A model generated the notes under the pieces. That model saw nothing but the letters and a program-made list of their open reading frames with translations, searched no databases and was not told the origin of the DNA. Shown here one piece after another: positions 6,100-9,774 of a stretch of 9,774 nt of DNA. This DNA comes from UBA11164 sp034376725 (GTDB lineage Bacteria > Pseudomonadota > Gammaproteobacteria > Xanthomonadales > Xanthomonadaceae), in NCBI GenBank assembly GCA_034376725.1, contig JAXMJH010000018.1:1-9774 (forward strand). The letters are read 5' to 3'. Position 1 is the first letter of the stretch; each line of letters starts with the position of its first letter. The translations under genes and the position numbers were made by a program.

Positions 6100-7317
6100 A
6101 TGACCAACAGCAACCCGAGCAGCACCCACCCACCCGCGACCGACCAGCCGACCGCTGTCATCGAGCGCGACGGAATCCGCTTTACGCTGCTCGGCACCGC
6201 GCATGTATCGCACGCCAGCGTGGAGGCGGTGCGCTCGATGATCGCTTCCGGCACCTATCAGGCAGTCGCAGTCGAGCTCGATGCGCAGCGTCACCAGGCG
6301 CTGACCGGGAAGAACGAATTGCACACGCTGGACCTGTTCGACATCATCCGGCAGGGCAAGGCCGGGCTGGTGGCGGCCAATCTGGCGCTTTCGGCCTATC
6401 AGCGGCGCCTGGCCGAGCAGCTGGGAATCGAACCCGGCGCTGAGCTGAAGGCCGCCTCGGAAGGCGCACGCGACAACGGCCTCGAGCTGAAGCTGATCGA
6501 TCGCGAGGTGGGGCTCACCCTGCGCCGCGCGTGGTCGGCGCTGAGCATCTGGGGCCGGGCCAAGTTGATGGCTTCGCTGGCCACCGGTCTGCTGGTCGAC
6601 GAAAAAGTCAGCGACGAGGAAATCGAGCGCCTCAAGGAGGGCGACATGCTGGAGAGCAGCTTCGGCGACTTTGCCGCCGGCAGCCCGCCGCTCTACCAGG
6701 CATTGATCGACGAGCGCGACAGCTACATGGCGGCCCGTTTGCGCGACGCCGGTTTCGGCGCCGGCGTGAAGGAGGTGCTGGTCGTGATCGGCGCCGGACA
6801 CCTCAAGGGCACCGCCGAACGCCTGGCCAACGACCAACGCGAACCGCAGCCGCTGTGCCGCGAACTGGAAGCCGTGCCGGCCGGCAGCCGGATTCCCTGG
6901 TTTACGCTGCTGCTGGCGGCGTTTCTGATCGGTGGCTTCGCCTGGGGATTTTCTCAAGGTGCCGACGTGGGCAGTGCGCTGGCGATCACCTGGATACTGG
7001 CCACCGGCATTCCCGGCGCAATCGGCTGTGCCATAGCCGGCGGCCATCCGCTGAGCATCGCTGCCGCCTTCCTCGCCTCGCCGATCACGCCACTGCACCC
7101 GGCGCTGTCGTCGGGCATGGTCAGTTCCGCCGTGGAAGCCTGGCTGCGTCGGCCCACCTACGCCGACTTCATGCGCCTGCGCGAGGACACCGGCACGCTC
7201 AAGGGCTGGTGGCAGAACCGCGTGTCGCGCATCCTGGTCAATTTCATGCTGACCAACACCGGCACCGCGCTGGGCGTCACAGCCGGGGGCGCACAGTTGC
7301 TGGCACGGATGCTTTGA
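6100..7317 (+). CDS. TraB/PrgY-family protein with C-terminal membrane segments
   Basis: The 405-residue protein has an N-terminal TraB domain and a membrane-embedded C-terminus, the layout of the PrgY-type subgroup. Family marks are the first GxxH 'LLGTAHVS' (30-37), 'VAVELDAQR' (56-64), 'LIDREVGLTLRRAW' (132-145), 'LIDERDSYMAARL' (202-214) and the second GxxH 'VIGAGHLKG' (229-237). Hydrophobic segments lie near 266-284, 292-312, 315-330 and 376-396. The two GxxH motifs plus conserved Glu and Arg are shared with the Tiki metalloprotease/TraB superfamily, so a membrane-associated hydrolase is possible; the bacterial chromosomal members have no firmly known substrate. In Enterococcus, PrgY lowers self-pheromone activity, but no plasmid or pheromone genes are present here. 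No ribosome binding site precedes the ATG, and no good alternative start exists before the conserved domain. Confidence 0.88.
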   Translation: MTNSNPSSTHPPATDQPTAVIERDGIRFTLLGTAHVSHASVEAVRSMIASGTYQAVAVELDAQRHQALTGKNELHTLDLFDIIRQGKAGLVAANLALSAYQRRLAEQLGIEPGAELKAASEGARDNGLELKLIDREVGLTLRRAWSALSIWGRAKLMASLATGLLVDEKVSDEEIERLKEGDMLESSFGDFAAGSPPLYQALIDERDSYMAARLRDAGFGAGVKEVLVVIGAGHLKGTAERLANDQREPQPLCRELEAVPAGSRIPWFTLLLAAFLIGGFAWGFSQGADVGSALAITWILATGIPGAIGCAIAGGHPLSIAAAFLASPITPLHPALSSGMVSSAVEAWLRRPTYADFMRLREDTGTLKGWWQNRVSRILVNFMLTNTGTALGVTAGGAQLLARML

Positions 7318-7320
7318 ACC

Positions 7321-7344
7321 GGCAGGCAAGGCACGCGCCCTGCC
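7321..7344. terminator. Weak hairpin after the TraB-family gene
   Basis: GGCAGG (7321-7326) can pair with CCTGCC (7339-7344) around a 12-base loop, starting 4 bases after the TraB-family stop codon. The stem is short and no T tract follows, so termination by this structure alone is doubtful; it may only protect the 3' end. Confidence 0.25.
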
Positions 7345-7363
7345 CGCCGATTCAGTCCGCGCC

Positions 7364-7382
7364 GATCCGCTGGTCGCGGATC
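7364..7382. terminator. Perfect inverted repeat between the convergent genes
   Basis: GATCCGC (7364-7370) and GCGGATC (7376-7382) form a 7-bp stem with a TGGTC loop. It is placed between the plus-strand TraB-family gene and the minus-strand RND gene, 22 bases from the RND stop codon. The position suits a shared transcription end or an mRNA-stabilising hairpin for both sides. There is no T-run on either strand, so it is not a canonical intrinsic terminator. Confidence 0.35.
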
Positions 7383-7404
7383 TGGCCCGGTCGATCCCTC
7401 GACA

Positions 7405-9774
7405 TCACGCCCGCTGCACTTTCCCGGCAAACGGCACCCGCGCCAGGGCGCGGCGCAGCCAGTGGCTGGTCCACAGCCTCAGGTCGTCGAGAATGGCGTA
7501 GATGGTCGGCAGAAACAGCAGGCTGACCACGGTCGAGAACAACAGGCCGCCTGCGATGGCGCGCGCCATCGGATAATAGGCTGGCCCGTCGCCGCCCAGC
7601 TGCGTGGCGCTGAGACTGAGCGGAATCAGGCCCAGCAATGTGGTGCCCACGGTCATCAGGATCGGCCGCAGCCGCTCGCGGCCCCCGGCGACCAGCGCCT
7701 CGGTGCGCTGCATGCCCTCGCGGCGCAGATTGTTGATGTGCTCGATCATCACGATTCCGTTGTTCACCACCACGCCCATCAGCACCAGAATGCCGATCGC
7801 CGCCATGATCGAGAACGTGGTGCCGGTCAGCCAGAACAGCCAGAACACGCCAAGCGCGGAAAACAGAATGCCGCTGAGGATGGCCGCCGGAAACAGCAGC
7901 GATTCGAACAGGGCGGCCATCACCACGAAGATCATCAGCAGCGCGATCAGCGTGTTGAAGCCCATGCGCGCGCCAGCGTCGTCGTTTTCCTGGAAGCTCT
8001 GGCCGAAGCTCCAGGCATAACCCGGCGGCAGACTGACCTCGGCCATCGCCGTTTCAATGGTTTTGCGCGCATCCGGCAGCAGCACGCCTTCGGCCAGATT
8101 GGCCTGGATGGCGAGCGAGGTGCGCCGGTTCTGCCGGTTGATCTGGCTGGGTCCACGCTGGATGCCGGCCTCCACCACCGCCATCAGCGGCACGGCGCTG
8201 CCGTCCGATTTCTGCAGGGTATAGCGACTGAGATCGGCGATGCTCTGGGATTCGCTGTCGGCGAAGCGCAGCCACATCGGCACTTCCTTGCCGTCGGCAC
8301 GAAACTCCCGCAATGGCGTTCCGCGCAGCGCGATACCGACGTAATTGGCCACTTCCTCGGCGGTGAAGCCATACAGGGCGGCGCGATCGCGGTCGACCGA
8401 CACCTTGACCTCCTTGTTCTCGTCGCCCAGGTCGGCGCGGACATCGCGCAGCTCCGGGTAACTGGCCAGCATCGGCACCAGCGATTCCGACAACTCGCGC
8501 AAGGTCTCGGCCGAATCGCCCTGCAGGAAGAACTCGACCCCCGCGCCGCTGCCGCTGCCGCGTTGCTGCTGGCCGAGTATCAACTCGGCGGTCGCCAGCC
8601 TGGGCAACTCGGCAACGATCTGTTCCTGAATCTTCGCCGGCGTTTCGCCGCCCATTGCATCATCGGCCAGCGTCACCCGGGTTGCCGCCCAGCCGCGCTC
8701 GGAGTACCAGCTGTAGATCTGGGTGATGCCGAAGCGCTCGCGATGCTCGTCCAGATAGGTTTCGATCCGGCGCACCTCACCCGACAGCTGTTCCAGCGGG
8801 TAGGAGCTCTTCCAGCGGTACTGGATGTCGAACTCGCGCCGGCTTTCGTTGGAGAACATGTCGAACTGGGTGCCGGTCGCCGGCAGCATGCTCAGGGCAA
8901 TCACCATGACGATACCCAGCACGCTCCAGCCACGATGGCGCAGCGACCAGTCCAGCGCGCCGGCATAGCGGACTTGCAGCCAGTGAATCAGACCCTGGCC
9001 GCGACTGCCCGACGGCGGCGATGCAATACGTGCCGACAGCATCGGAATGAGACTGACCGCGATCAGCCAGGACACCAGCATGGAAATGGTGATGGTCACC
9101 GCAACATGCGACAGGAACAGGCTGATCTGATTGCGTTCGCCAAAGATATTGGGCAAGAACACGATCACCGAAGTGAGCGTGCCTGCGGTGATCGCCAGCT
9201 GCACGCTGCGTGAGCCTTCGATGGCCGCGCGCCAGGGGTTGCCGGGGTATTTTTCGCGGTACTGGTAGATGCTTTCGGTCACCACCACGGCGTTGTCGAC
9301 CAGCATGCCGACCGCCAGCAGCAGGCCCATCATCGACAGGATATTCAGGCTCAGGCCGAGAAACTGCATGATGCCCAGGGTGACGATGATCGCCACCGGG
9401 ATCGCGGTGGCCACCATCAGCGTGGACGGCCAGTGGCGCAGGAACCCGAACAGCACCAGCACGGCCAGCACCATGCCGATCAGGCCCGAGCTGGCCAGCT
9501 CGGTGAGCGATTCGGTGACGCCGCGCGCCTGGTTTTCGATGATGGTGAAAGAAATGCCATCGAGCTCCGGCCGTTTGGAAATCGGGTCCAGCTCGGCCAG
9601 CACGGCGCGCCCGACATCAACCAGATTGGCATTGCGCTCCTTGAAGATATCGATGCCGACCGCCGGTCGGCCTTCCAGCCGCCGGCCATAATCGAGCCGG
9701 CTGGGCTTGAACTGCACCTCGGCAATGTCTTCGAGCCGGGTGCCGCGCTCGTCCAGCACCAGCCCGCGCACCTC
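7405..9774 (-). CDS. RND-family multidrug-type efflux permease, partial (N-terminus beyond window)
   Basis: The frame is open to the right edge (789 residues seen). The GTG at 9769-9771 is an internal codon, not the true start; comparison with AcrB suggests about 245-250 residues are missing. Numbering from that GTG, TM2-TM6 are visible near 96-113, 118-138, 144-168, 193-210 and 219-245. TM7 (about 282-297), a periplasmic porter/docking half, and TM8-TM12 (from about 607) follow. TM4 carries 'GMLVDNAVVV' (Asp159-Asn160) and TM10 'VVVNNGIVMIEH' (Asn670-Asn671); 'RERLRPILMT' keeps the Arg700 and Thr707 that correspond to AcrB Arg971 and Thr978. Such permeases use the proton gradient to export drugs, lipids or other amphiphiles through a periplasmic adaptor and a TolC-like channel. 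The subgroup is the HAE type, not the CzcA metal type. The adaptor gene is likely upstream, outside the window. The substrate is unknown. Confidence 0.93.
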   Translation of the reverse strand, partial: EVRGLVLDERGTRLEDIAEVQFKPSRLDYGRRLEGRPAVGIDIFKERNANLVDVGRAVLAELDPISKRPELDGISFTIIENQARGVTESLTELASSGLIGMVLAVLVLFGFLRHWPSTLMVATAIPVAIIVTLGIMQFLGLSLNILSMMGLLLAVGMLVDNAVVVTESIYQYREKYPGNPWRAAIEGSRSVQLAITAGTLTSVIVFLPNIFGERNQISLFLSHVAVTITISMLVSWLIAVSLIPMLSARIASPPSGSRGQGLIHWLQVRYAGALDWSLRHRGWSVLGIVMVIALSMLPATGTQFDMFSNESRREFDIQYRWKSSYPLEQLSGEVRRIETYLDEHRERFGITQIYSWYSERGWAATRVTLADDAMGGETPAKIQEQIVAELPRLATAELILGQQQRGSGSGAGVEFFLQGDSAETLRELSESLVPMLASYPELRDVRADLGDENKEVKVSVDRDRAALYGFTAEEVANYVGIALRGTPLREFRADGKEVPMWLRFADSESQSIADLSRYTLQKSDGSAVPLMAVVEAGIQRGPSQINRQNRRTSLAIQANLAEGVLLPDARKTIETAMAEVSLPPGYAWSFGQSFQENDDAGARMGFNTLIALLMIFVVMAALFESLLFPAAILSGILFSALGVFWLFWLTGTTFSIMAAIGILVLMGVVVNNGIVMIEHINNLRREGMQRTEALVAGGRERLRPILMTVGTTLLGLIPLSLSATQLGGDGPAYYPMARAIAGGLLFSTVVSLLFLPTIYAILDDLRLWTSHWLRRALARVPFAGKVQRA

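Noticed and set aside
3627..6443. A 938-codon plus-strand open frame overlapping the channel gene and running into the TraB-family gene
   Set aside because: It is the +1-shifted reading of a GC-rich gene, with Arg/Ala/Gly/Pro-rich low-complexity protein and no domain; it crosses the non-coding repeat tract. The frame at 2593-5997 has clear channel domains.
7462..9213. A 583-codon plus-strand open frame opposite the RND gene
   Set aside because: Its product is Gln/His/Arg/Ala-rich with no recognisable motif, the usual antisense shadow of a GC-rich membrane-protein gene.
9769..9771. GTG as the start codon of the RND gene
   Set aside because: The frame stays open to the window end (preceding codon GAG), and the protein would lack TM1 and part of the porter domain; the gene is simply cut by the edge.

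Overview
This is a GC-rich chromosomal segment. The gene families (an AguA/AguB agmatine pair, a giant MscK-type channel, an RND pump) and the codon use fit a gammaproteobacterium, perhaps near the Xanthomonadales/Wenzhouxiangella group. The taxon is inferred from protein character and was not tested by any search.

Layout. The first 139 bases are the 3' end of an IS630-family transposase, followed at once by a compact hairpin terminator. A plus-strand gene group then runs from about 268 to 7317: a small secreted SmpA/BamE-like protein; agmatine deiminase (aguA); N-carbamoylputrescine amidase (aguB); an 1134-residue MscK/MscM-type mechanosensitive channel; and a membrane-anchored TraB/PrgY-family protein. 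Gaps inside the group are 13, 47, 12 and 102 bases. On the minus strand, facing this group, lies the C-terminal three quarters of an RND efflux permease, which continues past the right edge. The convergent gap of 87 bases holds two small hairpins. No stretch of more than 300 bases lacks a gene.

How the genes work together. AguA and AguB are consecutive enzymes: agmatine to N-carbamoylputrescine to putrescine. The other plus-strand genes are envelope or membrane proteins (secreted protein, tension-gated channel, TraB protein). Co-transcription of putrescine synthesis with an osmotic-safety channel is suggested by the tight spacing but not proven.

Most unusual signals. (1) A 49-bp tract of seven heptamers, four CGACTCC then three CCATTCC, ends 14 bases before the TraB-family start codon. 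Its minus strand has nine G-runs with very short loops, a strong G-quadruplex candidate on the template strand. (2) A perfect 7+5+7 palindrome lies where the -35 region of a possible leaderless aguB promoter would be. (3) The RND pump has Asp-Asn in TM4 and Asn-Asn in TM10 where AcrB has Asp-Asp and Lys-Asn. I see no convincing new multi-gene defence or mobile system here; the genes are recognisable families.
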